Source: Firmicutes bacterium UBA5389 (GTDB taxonomy: Bacteria > Bacillota > DTU025). Taken from it: a stretch of 43,923 nt of DNA. Every line of letters begins with the position of its first letter. Position 1 is the stretch's first letter. Below are positions 32,283 through 40,477 of the stretch, piece after piece. The translations under genes were made by a program, and so were the position numbers. A model generated the notes under the pieces. The model had not been told where the DNA came from and searched no databases. It was given only the letters and a program-made list of their open reading frames with translations. Where the stretch lies: positions 1 to 43,923 of the forward strand of contig DHON01000123.1 of assembly GCA_002409965.1 (NCBI GenBank). The letters run 5' to 3'.

Positions 32283-32993
32283 GTGGATATCAACGTCTTC
32301 AATCTGCACTTTAAAGAGAGAGTCAATACGGAACTAGAAGACCTTCTCGCCAAGAGAGCCGAAATACTCAAAATACCACACAAAACTACATTTTTGCATC
32401 AATATGAGGATTTTCACTCGCTGTATTTCATCAGAAAAGGGACAACATGCCACTACATGCTGGACGAGACGGGTGTCGAGAAAATCCTCTATACACTGAA
32501 CAGGGGATGGTTCTTTGGAGACATTGCCGCAATTCTAAACATCAACTACACATCGTTGTCCAGTTTCGCTGAGGAAGATACTATAATATACAAACTCAGT
32601 TCCGTTCAGTTCAGAGAGCTCATGGACACTTCAAAGGTCTTTCGTGATTCGTTAATGAGCTGCATCTGTTACAAGCTTATTTCACTAAGATATGAAATTG
32701 AGAATCTGGTGTTCAACTCAACAAGGAATAGGCTGATTAGGTACTTGTGCATGAATGTTGACCAGACTGACATCGAGGATGGCAAATGGCTGAATCAGAA
32801 ATCTCGGAAGACTCATTACGAGATTGGAATTGTCATAGGAGCTACAAGAGTGAGCGTAAGCAGACTGATAAGCGATCTGCGAAATGAAGGGATTATTAGG
32901 ATCGTCAATAATGGTATTCAGATCAGCAAAGATTTCTATGCAGAGACTGTGGAGAGTTTTGTGCATAACATCCGGCTGACCCATGGCGGATGA
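32283..32993 (+). CDS. Crp/Fnr-family transcriptional regulator
   Basis: A 236-residue regulator. Residues about 15-130 form a cyclic-nucleotide-binding-type beta barrel (LYFIRKGTTCHYMLDETGVE, GWFFGDIAAIL), followed by a long dimer helix and a C-terminal winged helix-turn-helix (THYEIGIVIGATRVSVSRLISDLRNEGII). There is no N-terminal cysteine cluster as in Fnr, so it is not an obvious oxygen sensor. The GTG at 32283 has AAGGGAGG 6 bases upstream; an in-frame ATG at 32256 lacks a ribosome site. It is the only plus-strand host gene, convergent with the TAXI operon, and visibly more AT-rich than its neighbours, which suggests acquisition. It may control the adjacent operon. Confidence 0.88.
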   Translation: MDINVFNLHFKERVNTELEDLLAKRAEILKIPHKTTFLHQYEDFHSLYFIRKGTTCHYMLDETGVEKILYTLNRGWFFGDIAAILNINYTSLSSFAEEDTIIYKLSSVQFRELMDTSKVFRDSLMSCICYKLISLRYEIENLVFNSTRNRLIRYLCMNVDQTDIEDGKWLNQKSRKTHYEIGIVIGATRVSVSRLISDLRNEGIIRIVNNGIQISKDFYAETVESFVHNIRLTHGG

Positions 32994-33007
32994 AGCAATA
33001 GAGTAGA

Positions 33008-33034
33008 AGCCCCGGATATGCAGTTTCCGGGGCT
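33008..33034. terminator. Bidirectional terminator between the Crp/Fnr gene and the TAXI operon
   Basis: Perfect 9-bp arms AGCCCCGGA (33008-33016) and TCCGGGGCT (33026-33034) with a 9-base loop, lying between two convergent genes. Confidence 0.7.
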
Positions 33035-33080
33035 CCATCAATACGGCACTGCCCGTGAGTCTTGCGAACGCTTGCGGGTC

Positions 33081-34295
33081 TCAAGGCCTGGCGCTGCTTA
33101 TCGTTTCGGTTAAGGCCGCGCAGACTCTCTCTGCTATCTCTTCATTCATATTTATGGAGTAGACTCTGACGATACCTTGATCAACATAATTGTCTCTCAG
33201 GCAGATATCCTTTGCGCGCATTCTTGAACAGACTTCCGCTGCGCATATGCCGGTAATCCTCTCATCAACTTTCACGTCGAGAGTCGGATAGCTGCATAGG
33301 CAGTATTGCCGCTCGACAAAGGCAGCGGTTATGCCCGGTATTCTCTCGAGTTCTGTCTTCATTTTCTGCAGTGATCTTGTGAGCGCTATGTCTTTTGCCT
33401 CAAATCTCTCCGCGGTGAACCTCTGAAGAGCAGTCAGCAAACCGATAATAGACTCCTTGCTTACTTTCATACTGCGGCCTATGCCGTGAGTTGGAGCTCC
33501 CCGGAATCTCTCTTTTGAGATGAAAGAGTCCGGCGGGTTCCATTTATCATAGGGCTCAGTCGGCGCTTCCAGCATCTGAACGGCTGCCGAAGCAATTAAG
33601 TCCTTACGCCCGCAGAGAATGCCGCTGTTCTGAGGCCCGCGTATCCCTTTGCCGCCGCTAATACAGACCAGATCTGCGCCCATATCTATGAACCGGTAGA
33701 GGTTCTCCACCGGTGGAATCTCGGGCGCTGCATCTACAATCACCGGAACACTGTACTTTTTGGCAACTCCGATAACATCTTCAAAAGGCGGTTGGGTTCC
33801 TGCCTTCACTACATAGGCAATGGCGGCGGTCCTTTCCGTTATCATGGACTCGATGTGCCACTTGTTGGTCATATATGCAGTCAATGAAGTATCCGGAGCA
33901 TCGGCTATCCCCACGCCAATGATCTTTGCCCCAGTTGCTCGAATTGCGTGAGTGTATTTTCCGATCTGGCGGCAAGGCATTATTACTTCGTTGGGCATAT
34001 CTGCCGTGTCTGGCAACCTATCCATACGAGCTACATCGTATCCACAGATACATGCAGCCGTTGCGAGAGTAAGAGCTGCGCAAGCTCCACTTGTGACCAG
34101 CCCCGCCTGCGCGTGAGTCTTTTCTGCGATCACCTTCGATGCGGCCGCCTGGAGTTGCTCGAGTGGAACTGAGTACTTGGCAGCTTCATTCATAGCTTCT
34201 ACTGTCTCTTTCTCCATGATGGCGCCGCCATACTTTGTTAGGGGGCCGTCCACATTGATTATCGGCCGTACCCCGAACTTCTCGTAAACTGTCAT
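33081..34295 (-). CDS. SelA-like PLP-dependent lyase/aminotransferase-fold enzyme
   Basis: A 404-residue fold-type I PLP enzyme of the SelA-like group, which also includes D-glucosaminate-6-phosphate ammonia lyase (DgaE). Markers are the start FGVRPIINVDGPLTKYGGAIM, the cofactor loop AGLVTSGACAALTLATAACI, VPVIVDAAPEIPPVENL, and the lysine segment LVCISGGKGIRGPQNSGIL that forms the Schiff base. It lacks the N-terminal tRNA-binding part of true SelA. The ATG at 34295 has GGGGGAG 5 bases upstream. It is the last gene of the operon, 32 bases after the DcyD-like gene. The likely reaction is elimination of ammonia or a related lyase step on an amino acid or amino-sugar acid; substrate unknown. Confidence 0.85.
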   Translation of the reverse strand: MTVYEKFGVRPIINVDGPLTKYGGAIMEKETVEAMNEAAKYSVPLEQLQAAASKVIAEKTHAQAGLVTSGACAALTLATAACICGYDVARMDRLPDTADMPNEVIMPCRQIGKYTHAIRATGAKIIGVGIADAPDTSLTAYMTNKWHIESMITERTAAIAYVVKAGTQPPFEDVIGVAKKYSVPVIVDAAPEIPPVENLYRFIDMGADLVCISGGKGIRGPQNSGILCGRKDLIASAAVQMLEAPTEPYDKWNPPDSFISKERFRGAPTHGIGRSMKVSKESIIGLLTALQRFTAERFEAKDIALTRSLQKMKTELERIPGITAAFVERQYCLCSYPTLDVKVDERITGICAAEVCSRMRAKDICLRDNYVDQGIVRVYSINMNEEIAERVCAALTETISSARP

Positions 34296-34327
34296 TGTCA
34301 CTCCCCCATTGCTGCATTCGTGATCAC

Positions 34328-35386
34328 TCACTCATGAATCGCTCCTGCGGTCTCCTGCCCGGAGAACAAGGCAGGGAGGCCTCCCGTATGCCAGAACAAA
34401 ACGCGGCTTCCGCGGGAAATCGAGCCGTCCTCTAGATGATCAAGGAGCCCGGACATAGCCTTAGCAGTATATACCGGATCTAGCAGCAGTCCTTCGTTAC
34501 GTGCCACGCGTTTTATCGCTTCCGTACTTTTCGCGGTAGGGATATCGTATTCTCCGCCATAGTCAAAGCTGACATTGATATCTTCCTTGTCGAATGACAA
34601 GTCCAGTTCTAGACACTCTGCGGTTGCCCTGCTTGCATTGAGGATGTCCTCTTCCATGGTTGGATGCATGCCCGAGGTGCAGTATCCGTGGATTTCCACT
34701 TTCGATTCAAACAGCTTCTTGCCCACCAGCAGTCCAGTGTAGGTTCCTCCTGCGCCAATCGGGGTCACAATGTAATCGAGATCATCTAGGGTCATTCCAA
34801 AATCCCGCAACTGATGTACTAGTTCAGCCATAGCCCATACGTAGGCCGCATGCCCTTTGGGGAAAGGGGCCCCCACCTTAAGGTAGACACCCTTATGGCC
34901 CTCTTGCTCGAGCTCCTGCATACGCTGCTTGCGCATTTCTTCCGTTCTAGCGAGTCCATCGTAAAGGCTCTCGCCCTCCATCAGTCTGATGAGATGGACT
35001 TCGGCACCTAAGGCTTTGTCCAGCAGTAGGTTGCCTCTATACTCGCCTGGGTCGCGACCGAAGAGATAGATTACAGTCTTGAGGCCGCATCGTGTACATG
35101 CTGAGACAGTCTGCCTACACCAATTTGATTGAACTGAAGCGCCCGTAATAACATAGTCGCCTCCCGCCGCCAAGACATCGGGGAGAACGAATTCCAGTTT
35201 GCGAGTCTTGTTGCCGCCGAACTCAATACCCGTCAAATCGTCCCGCTTCATGTATAGTTCTACGCCGTACTGGCGGGAAAGCGCGGGGAGCTTATGCAAC
35301 GGGGTTGGAAGAAACGCCAAGTTGATCCGCGGCAGTCTCGCCTTCAGCTGATCCAGTGTTCTGTCTATTTCTTGGCCGTCTTTCAT
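34328..35386 (-). CDS. D-cysteine desulfhydrase / ACC deaminase family PLP enzyme
   Basis: A 352-residue fold-type II PLP enzyme. The Schiff-base lysine K60 lies in FGGNKTRKLEF, which is diagnostic of the D-cysteine desulfhydrase/ACC deaminase branch. QSNWCRQTVSA and TPIGAGGTYTGL correspond to the carboxylate- and phosphate-binding loops, and HTGGLPALFSG ends the fold. Family members cleave D-cysteine to pyruvate, sulfide and ammonia, open aminocyclopropane carboxylate, or cleave L-cysteate. The ATG at 35386 has AAGGGGG upstream; an ATG at 35404 overlapping the previous stop is the alternative. Next to a Rid gene, an aminoacrylate-forming elimination is plausible. The substrate is not fixed by sequence. 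Confidence 0.88.
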   Translation of the reverse strand: MKDGQEIDRTLDQLKARLPRINLAFLPTPLHKLPALSRQYGVELYMKRDDLTGIEFGGNKTRKLEFVLPDVLAAGGDYVITGASVQSNWCRQTVSACTRCGLKTVIYLFGRDPGEYRGNLLLDKALGAEVHLIRLMEGESLYDGLARTEEMRKQRMQELEQEGHKGVYLKVGAPFPKGHAAYVWAMAELVHQLRDFGMTLDDLDYIVTPIGAGGTYTGLLVGKKLFESKVEIHGYCTSGMHPTMEEDILNASRATAECLELDLSFDKEDINVSFDYGGEYDIPTAKSTEAIKRVARNEGLLLDPVYTAKAMSGLLDHLEDGSISRGSRVLFWHTGGLPALFSGQETAGAIHE

Positions 35387-35400
35387 CGCCGTCCCCCTTC

Positions 35401-36774
35401 TCATACAGGAATGATCCTCTTTTTCCCTTGGCTCGCGGCTACTAGAATCGGGTCGTAGACAGGTGCCACCGACGGCGCATATGCCAAATCCAGTTCTGAT
35501 AACTCCGCAACTGTCATGCCTGCTGTTATCGCTGCTGCAAGTAGGTTTATCCTTCCCGCTATTGACTCACTCCCGATTGCCTGTGCCCCGACAAGCCGAC
35601 CGCTTCTCCTGTCGAAGACGAGCTTGATATGGTTATCTTCACCGCCGGGGTAGTACGAGGCTCTATCCATCTTCGTTACTTTAGCCTCCTCCGCATCATA
35701 CCCGGCTTCCTTCGCCTGCTCCGCTGTTAACCCTGTAGATGCGACGTATAAATCGAATACTCTTGTTATCTGCGATGGTAGCACGCCTTTGAAGGAACTC
35801 ATATCCCCTGCTATGTTTCCTCCAGCAATTCTACCCTGCTTATTTGCCGTCGTTCCGAGAGGGGCATAGACGGGACGCTTCGTTATCAGGTTGAAGGTCT
35901 GAACGCAATCACCTGCAGCCCAAATCGAATCATCCGAGGTCCGCATGTATTCGTCTACAACAATAGCGTCCTTTACTCCTGTTTCTAGCCCCGCGCTCTT
36001 GGCTAAGCTTGAATTGGGCCTTACCCCCACAGAGATGACGGCAAGGTCAGTTCCAAGCGTTGCCCCACTATTTGTCTTTGCGCCTACTACCTTGCCGCCA
36101 TCGACCAAGATCTCTCTCACCGCTGTGCCGGTATACAATCGTACGCCATGTTCTTCTAATACCCGCCTTATGGCATCGGAATACTCCTCGTCCACAGAGG
36201 GTAGAAGCTTAGGCAGGGCCTCTATCAGCGTAACCTCTAGCCCCAAACAAGATAGTTGTTCCGCCATTTCGAGGCCGATGAACCCCCCACCGACTATGAG
36301 AGCCCTTTTCGTTGATTCTTCTTGGACTGCTCTCCTAATCGCCACGCCGTCCTCAACAGTCCTCAGGGAAAACACTCCGTCTGCGCGAACATTGGGGATG
36401 TCTGGCATTATCGGAGATGCGCCAGTAGCAACGACAAGGTAATCATAAGGGACACTGAAGCACTCGTTTCTTCCTAAGTCACACACTTCCAAGGTCTTGT
36501 TGGCTCGGTCAATCGTAGTCACTTCGTGGTGAACATACGTCGCTATGTCTCTCTTTTCTCTCAGCGCATCAGGAGTAAAGTCTGATAGCATCTCTTTCGT
36601 CCTCACTATACCGCCAATATAGTAAGGAAGACCGCAAGACCCGTAGGTCACAAAGCCCGTTTTCTCGAACACGCTTACATCTATTTCCGGGTTTGTTCTT
36701 TTCGCCTTCGAAGCCGCGCTGGCGCCGGCCGCTGTACCGCCTATGACTACCAGATGCATCCCCAATCGGCTCAC
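35401..36774 (-). CDS. CoA-disulfide reductase / NADH oxidase-family flavoprotein
   Basis: A 457-residue FAD/NAD(P) two-dinucleotide-binding protein. It has the N-terminal FAD motif VVIGGTAAGASAAS, a single redox cysteine in TYGSCGLPYYIGG (C47; C42 if the ATG start is used), the NAD(P) motif ALIVGGGFIGLEMAEQL, SIWAAGDCVQ and the C-terminal dimerisation domain. The single Cys places it with CoA-disulfide reductases, NADH oxidase and persulfide reductases. It could reduce a thiol disulfide or polysulfide made from sulfur amino acid breakdown. The start is either a GTG at 36774 or an ATG at 36759; the ribosome signals do not settle it. Confidence 0.88.
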   Translation of the reverse strand: MSRLGMHLVVIGGTAAGASAASKAKRTNPEIDVSVFEKTGFVTYGSCGLPYYIGGIVRTKEMLSDFTPDALREKRDIATYVHHEVTTIDRANKTLEVCDLGRNECFSVPYDYLVVATGASPIMPDIPNVRADGVFSLRTVEDGVAIRRAVQEESTKRALIVGGGFIGLEMAEQLSCLGLEVTLIEALPKLLPSVDEEYSDAIRRVLEEHGVRLYTGTAVREILVDGGKVVGAKTNSGATLGTDLAVISVGVRPNSSLAKSAGLETGVKDAIVVDEYMRTSDDSIWAAGDCVQTFNLITKRPVYAPLGTTANKQGRIAGGNIAGDMSSFKGVLPSQITRVFDLYVASTGLTAEQAKEAGYDAEEAKVTKMDRASYYPGGEDNHIKLVFDRRSGRLVGAQAIGSESIAGRINLLAAAITAGMTVAELSELDLAYAPSVAPVYDPILVAASQGKKRIIPV

Positions 36775-36807
36775 TCTTCCCTTGTCATACTATCCGAGGT
36801 TCCTGTA

Positions 36808-37725
36808 CTATTTCGACCTGCCGTATTTTTCTATTACGCCAAGTTCATCCATCAGCCGTTCAAGATCGTCATACTTCGGGCCGGCAAAATCGAGGTAGGG
36901 CCTTCTTAAGTGCCCGCCCGGCAGACCGAGTATCCTTAAGGCAGCCTTTACAACAATTGGGTTGGATAGTTCATAAAGGCTTTCAAGAAGGGGGTAGTAT
37001 TTGAAGTAGAGTTTCCTGCATCTCTCCATTGCTTCGACGCTATCCCACGGTCGAGAAAACAGCGCCACCTCTTCCGGAATAATGTTCCCGCCAATATTGG
37101 CAGTTCCGTTTCCGCCAACGGCTAACGTTGGGATGACAATTGAGTACGCCGGATAATCACAACATAGAACATGTATTCTGTCGCCACACAGACGTTTTAC
37201 CTGTATCAGCTGCTTCACATGAGGCATTGCTTCTTTATCTACAATGAAATTCGGGTGTTTCTCTGAGAGAGCAGAAATCGTTTTGGCCTCTACGAAAACT
37301 CCTATTCTGGATGGGTTGTTATATATCCCACATGGTATTCTTACCGAGCCCATGCAGATATCAAGGTGCTCATAGGCTGCGCCTTGCGGAATCAGGACAT
37401 ATGGCGGCACAGTGAAGATGACGCCGTCTCCTCCCTCGCCCTCGATAAACCTTGCAAATTCCACGCTTGCCTCCGTGGTGTTTGCCGAGGCGTTGAAGAA
37501 CACGGGGATTCTACCCTTGGTCATCTTTACTATTTCCTTGACTATCGTCTCTTTCTCCTCGGGTGTAAGCAGACTAGTCTCACCACATGAGCCCAATACA
37601 AACAACTGAGACGTTCCGTACTTGATCTGTCTTTCAATGAGAACCTCAAACCCGTCATAGTCGATGGAGTTGTCAGGCTTGAAAGGAGTAGGCATTGCCA
37701 CCCAAGAACCGGTCGGCTTAAGCAT
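36808..37725 (-). CDS. DapA-family (dihydrodipicolinate synthase/aldolase) Schiff-base lyase
   Basis: A 305-residue class I TIM-barrel protein. Catalytic K164 (NFIVDKEAM) and Y135 (GIYNNPSRIG) are present, and the substrate loop LGSCGETSLLT replaces the GTTGE form of true DapA. Relatives include N-acetylneuraminate lyase, keto-deoxy sugar acid aldolases, 4-hydroxy-2-oxoglutarate aldolase and hydroxyproline-pathway deaminases. A lysine-biosynthetic role is unlikely in this catabolic operon. It could cleave or deaminate a 2-keto or imine product of the PLP enzymes downstream. It lies 51 bases after the Rid gene. Confidence 0.88.
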   Translation of the reverse strand: MLKPTGSWVAMPTPFKPDNSIDYDGFEVLIERQIKYGTSQLFVLGSCGETSLLTPEEKETIVKEIVKMTKGRIPVFFNASANTTEASVEFARFIEGEGGDGVIFTVPPYVLIPQGAAYEHLDICMGSVRIPCGIYNNPSRIGVFVEAKTISALSEKHPNFIVDKEAMPHVKQLIQVKRLCGDRIHVLCCDYPAYSIVIPTLAVGGNGTANIGGNIIPEEVALFSRPWDSVEAMERCRKLYFKYYPLLESLYELSNPIVVKAALRILGLPGGHLRRPYLDFAGPKYDDLERLMDELGVIEKYGRSK

Positions 37726-37776
37726 AAGTAGTGCCTCCCAATCAGAGTCTCATCACAGTCTGTTTCGTAAGCTTCG

Positions 37777-38244
37777 CTATATTCTATCTTTGATGCCGAC
37801 GATTAGCTCGAGCTCTACCGAAGCGCCGGAAGGGAGTTCAGCAACGCCGATTGCAGATCTAGCATGCCGCCCCTGTTCGCCCCACAGCTCTACAAGCAAA
37901 TCTGATGCGCCGTTAACCACCTGTGGTTGCTGATCGAATCCCGGAGCGCTGTTAACATAACCAACGACTTTGATTGCTCTGTCGACCATATCAAGAGACC
38001 CCAACTCATTTTTCAGAGAGGCCAGGCAATTGAGACACGCATCCCTCGCAGAGAGAGCCGCTTCTTCCAAAGAGACTTCCTTGCCTACTTTCCCCAAGTA
38101 CTTTCTCTGATCCTTGCTAGAGGCTGTATGGCCGGAAACAAACACAATGTGTCCCCAGACCCGGACTGGAACGTACGAACCGGCGGGAGTCGGGGCTTCA
38201 GGCAGTTCAAGGCCTAATTCATGGAGTCTTCTCTCGATACTCAT
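37777..38244 (-). CDS. Rid-family (YjgF/UK114) enamine/imine deaminase
   Basis: A 155-residue Rid protein, a longer subgroup than the 130-residue RidA. Typical segments are VWGHIVFVSGHTAS, FDQQPQVVNGASDLLVELWG and GRHARSAIGVAELPSGASVELELIVGI; the Arg of HARSAIG fits the conserved carboxylate-binding position. Rid proteins hydrolyse reactive 2-aminoacrylate and related imines released by PLP enzymes, of which this operon has two. The ATG at 38244 has GGGAGG 6 bases upstream. A broken second copy lies at 42948-43227. Confidence 0.9.
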   Translation of the reverse strand: MSIERRLHELGLELPEAPTPAGSYVPVRVWGHIVFVSGHTASSKDQRKYLGKVGKEVSLEEAALSARDACLNCLASLKNELGSLDMVDRAIKVVGYVNSAPGFDQQPQVVNGASDLLVELWGEQGRHARSAIGVAELPSGASVELELIVGIKDRI

Positions 38245-38291
38245 AAGCATCCTCCCACAAGATATCTTTCTAGCACGTAGTAGCGTTACAA

Positions 38292-40250
38292 CTACCTGTC
38301 GCTAGTGCTTCCTTCGACCTTCAGAGACTTCTGCATCACAAATCCAATGGCTAGTAGAACCGCTCCAACCAGCGACACTATTGCATGAGGCACCAGCAAG
38401 GCTATACCGGCAACAGCAAAAAGCAATCTCTCAACTGGGCTGCATTTTCTCACCCAATACCCAGTCATAACAACATCCAAGCAGAATACCCCGGCAAATG
38501 CGGTGAGAACGGTGAGCAATACCACGGGCAAGGTTCCGTCCAAAAGTAAAGCCGGCTGGCTAATGAAAACATAAGGAACCGCAAGTATCGGAATGACGAG
38601 CTTGAAAGCGGTTATTCCGGTGGCCCATGGGCTCGTTTCTGCAACACCGGCAGCAGCGTAGGCAGCCGTAGCCACCGGAGGCGTCACGTTGCAGATTATT
38701 CCGAAGTAGAAGGCGAATAAGTGACTTGCCAGAGTATGCATCCCCATGGAGATCATCGCAGGGATCAGTAGAACAGAGACTATTATATAGACTCCTACTG
38801 TCATCATCCCAGTGCCCAACACAAGTGCCGCTAACATGACGAGAGGCAAGAGTATGAAAGCATTCCCCTTTGCGATTTCAACTAAGGACATGCTCATTGT
38901 ATACCCGAGGCCTGACTGCATAATGCATCCCACAATAATACCTGCACATGCACAGGCAGTTGTGACTGAGAAAGCCATTTCTATTCCGGATTTCAGCCCT
39001 GAACATAGGTCTCGCAGGGTGAATCGCGTTCCTTCCGTGATAGAGCTTATCCAAGCCACCACAAGCAAAGATACCATTCCCCAGAAGCCCGCTCTGACCT
39101 CACTGAAACCCATAACCATTATTGCGATCAGTAGTATCATTGGTATGGCCAGGTAGCTCTTTCTTAAGAGGTGGTTCCACGATGGCAGACGCGCGAAGTC
39201 TGCGTCCGTGAGCCGTTTCAGGTTAAGCTTCTTCGCTTCCAGATGGACAATCACGTACAGGGAGAAGAACCACAAGAGAGCGGGGACCAAAGCAGCCTTG
39301 CAGACCTGGCTATAGGAGATACCCAGGAACATAGCTATGATGAAAGCCGCGGATCCCATTATCGGAGGCATAACCTGTCCACCGGTGGATGCCGCGGCCT
39401 CTACCGCCGCGGCAAAATGAGGCTTGTAACCCATTTTCTTCATTATAGGAATAGACACTTGCCCTGTGAGAAGAGTGTTCCCTACCGAGGTGCCACTAAC
39501 CATACCCACCAGTGCACTGGAGACTACCGCGACCTTCGCAGGACCTCCAACCGATTTTCCTACGAGTTTCATTGAGAAATCCATAAAGACGTCCAGAATC
39601 CCGGTCTTCAGAAGCAACCCCGCAAACAACAGAAAAACAATAACGAAGCTTGCCGCAGCCCCTAACGGCGAGCTCCAGATACCCTCGAGATCCAGATATT
39701 GGACGTTGATGATTTCGCCAATGGTAAAGGGGGCATGCCTCAAGAACCCTGGAAACACGGGCCCTGCATAAACGTAGAATAGGAAGAATGTCGCCACTCC
39801 GACAATACCCAGGCCCACATGTCTTCTTGCGGCCTCAATGGTTAGGAATAGAACAGCGCCGCCAATGATGATGTCCAGATTGTTGGGATTACCGGCGCGT
39901 AATGGGATGACTGTGCTGTTTGTAAAGGTGTAGTACAGGCTGACGACCGCCATAAGAGCAAAGAGACTGTCCAGGAATATGAGGAACGTGTTCTTCCTCG
40001 ACTTTTCGCCCGACTTTATCCGCTTTTCTATGGAGTTCAGGTAGATCAAGAATACGATGACCAAAAGGTGTGTCGCACGATGCCTAAATGCTTCAAGTTG
40101 GCCTACGTACGACGTTATTATGTGAAACAGAGCCAGCGAAACGGTGACCAGACTTATCAGGCTCGAAAGAATGCCGTTCTTCTTCAGCATCGACCCGATG
40201 GTCTCATCATCAGGAATTCCGATTATGTCTCTTCTTATTCTTGCAAGCAT
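38292..40250 (-). CDS. TRAP transporter fused permease, TAXI type (4TM/12TM)
   Basis: A 652-residue fused DctQM permease as used with TAXI binding proteins. An N-terminal group of about four helices is followed by the DctM-like part, with FLLFAGLLLKTGILDVFMDF, SALVGMVSGTSVGNTLLTGQV, IPIMKKMGYKPHFAAAVEAAASTGGQ and MPPIMGSAAFIIAMFLGISY, all strongly family-specific. The ATG at 40250 has GGAGGGG upstream; the longer frame to 40370 would cover the terminator hairpin and is rejected. It imports carboxylates or amino acids by an ion gradient. It follows the TAXI gene after two hairpins. Confidence 0.94.
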   Translation of the reverse strand: MLARIRRDIIGIPDDETIGSMLKKNGILSSLISLVTVSLALFHIITSYVGQLEAFRHRATHLLVIVFLIYLNSIEKRIKSGEKSRKNTFLIFLDSLFALMAVVSLYYTFTNSTVIPLRAGNPNNLDIIIGGAVLFLTIEAARRHVGLGIVGVATFFLFYVYAGPVFPGFLRHAPFTIGEIINVQYLDLEGIWSSPLGAAASFVIVFLLFAGLLLKTGILDVFMDFSMKLVGKSVGGPAKVAVVSSALVGMVSGTSVGNTLLTGQVSIPIMKKMGYKPHFAAAVEAAASTGGQVMPPIMGSAAFIIAMFLGISYSQVCKAALVPALLWFFSLYVIVHLEAKKLNLKRLTDADFARLPSWNHLLRKSYLAIPMILLIAIMVMGFSEVRAGFWGMVSLLVVAWISSITEGTRFTLRDLCSGLKSGIEMAFSVTTACACAGIIVGCIMQSGLGYTMSMSLVEIAKGNAFILLPLVMLAALVLGTGMMTVGVYIIVSVLLIPAMISMGMHTLASHLFAFYFGIICNVTPPVATAAYAAAGVAETSPWATGITAFKLVIPILAVPYVFISQPALLLDGTLPVVLLTVLTAFAGVFCLDVVMTGYWVRKCSPVERLLFAVAGIALLVPHAIVSLVGAVLLAIGFVMQKSLKVEGSTSDR

Positions 40251-40368
40251 AGGCCAACCCCTCCTGTTATGGTACTGAGCCCCTCCCCGCGAAATATGCG
40301 TCCCCCGCAATCCGCCCCTTGATCTCCGCCACGGATACAGTCTCCGCATGGCCTGCAAGCGCCATTCC

Positions 40369-40403
40369 AAAAACGCGGGGCGCCGCTTAGCTGCGCCCCG
40401 CGT
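40369..40403 (-). terminator. Rho-independent-type terminator/attenuator between TAXI gene and permease
   Basis: Perfect 10-bp stem ACGCGGGGCG (40373-40382) and CGCCCCGCGT (40394-40403) with an 11-base loop, followed on the minus strand by a T-tract (40373-40369). Strong enough to stop much of the transcription before the permease, giving excess binding protein. Confidence 0.8.
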
Positions 40404-40447
40404 AGCCGCCCGCCGTCAATCTGCTCCATGCTGTACTTGCCAAGCCC

Positions 40448-40476
40448 TACGGCCCAAAACAGAAGAGCGGGCCGTA
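40448..40476 (-). other. Stem-loop at the TAXI gene stop codon
   Basis: Perfect 8-bp arms TACGGCCC (40448-40455) and GGGCCGTA (40469-40476) directly after the TAXI gene. Probably an RNA 3'-end stabiliser paired with the downstream terminator. Confidence 0.55.
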
Positions 40477-40477
40477 C

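Noticed and set aside
40235..40429. 64-codon minus-strand frame between TAXI gene and permease
   Set aside because: It is made largely from the terminator hairpin and lacks homology.
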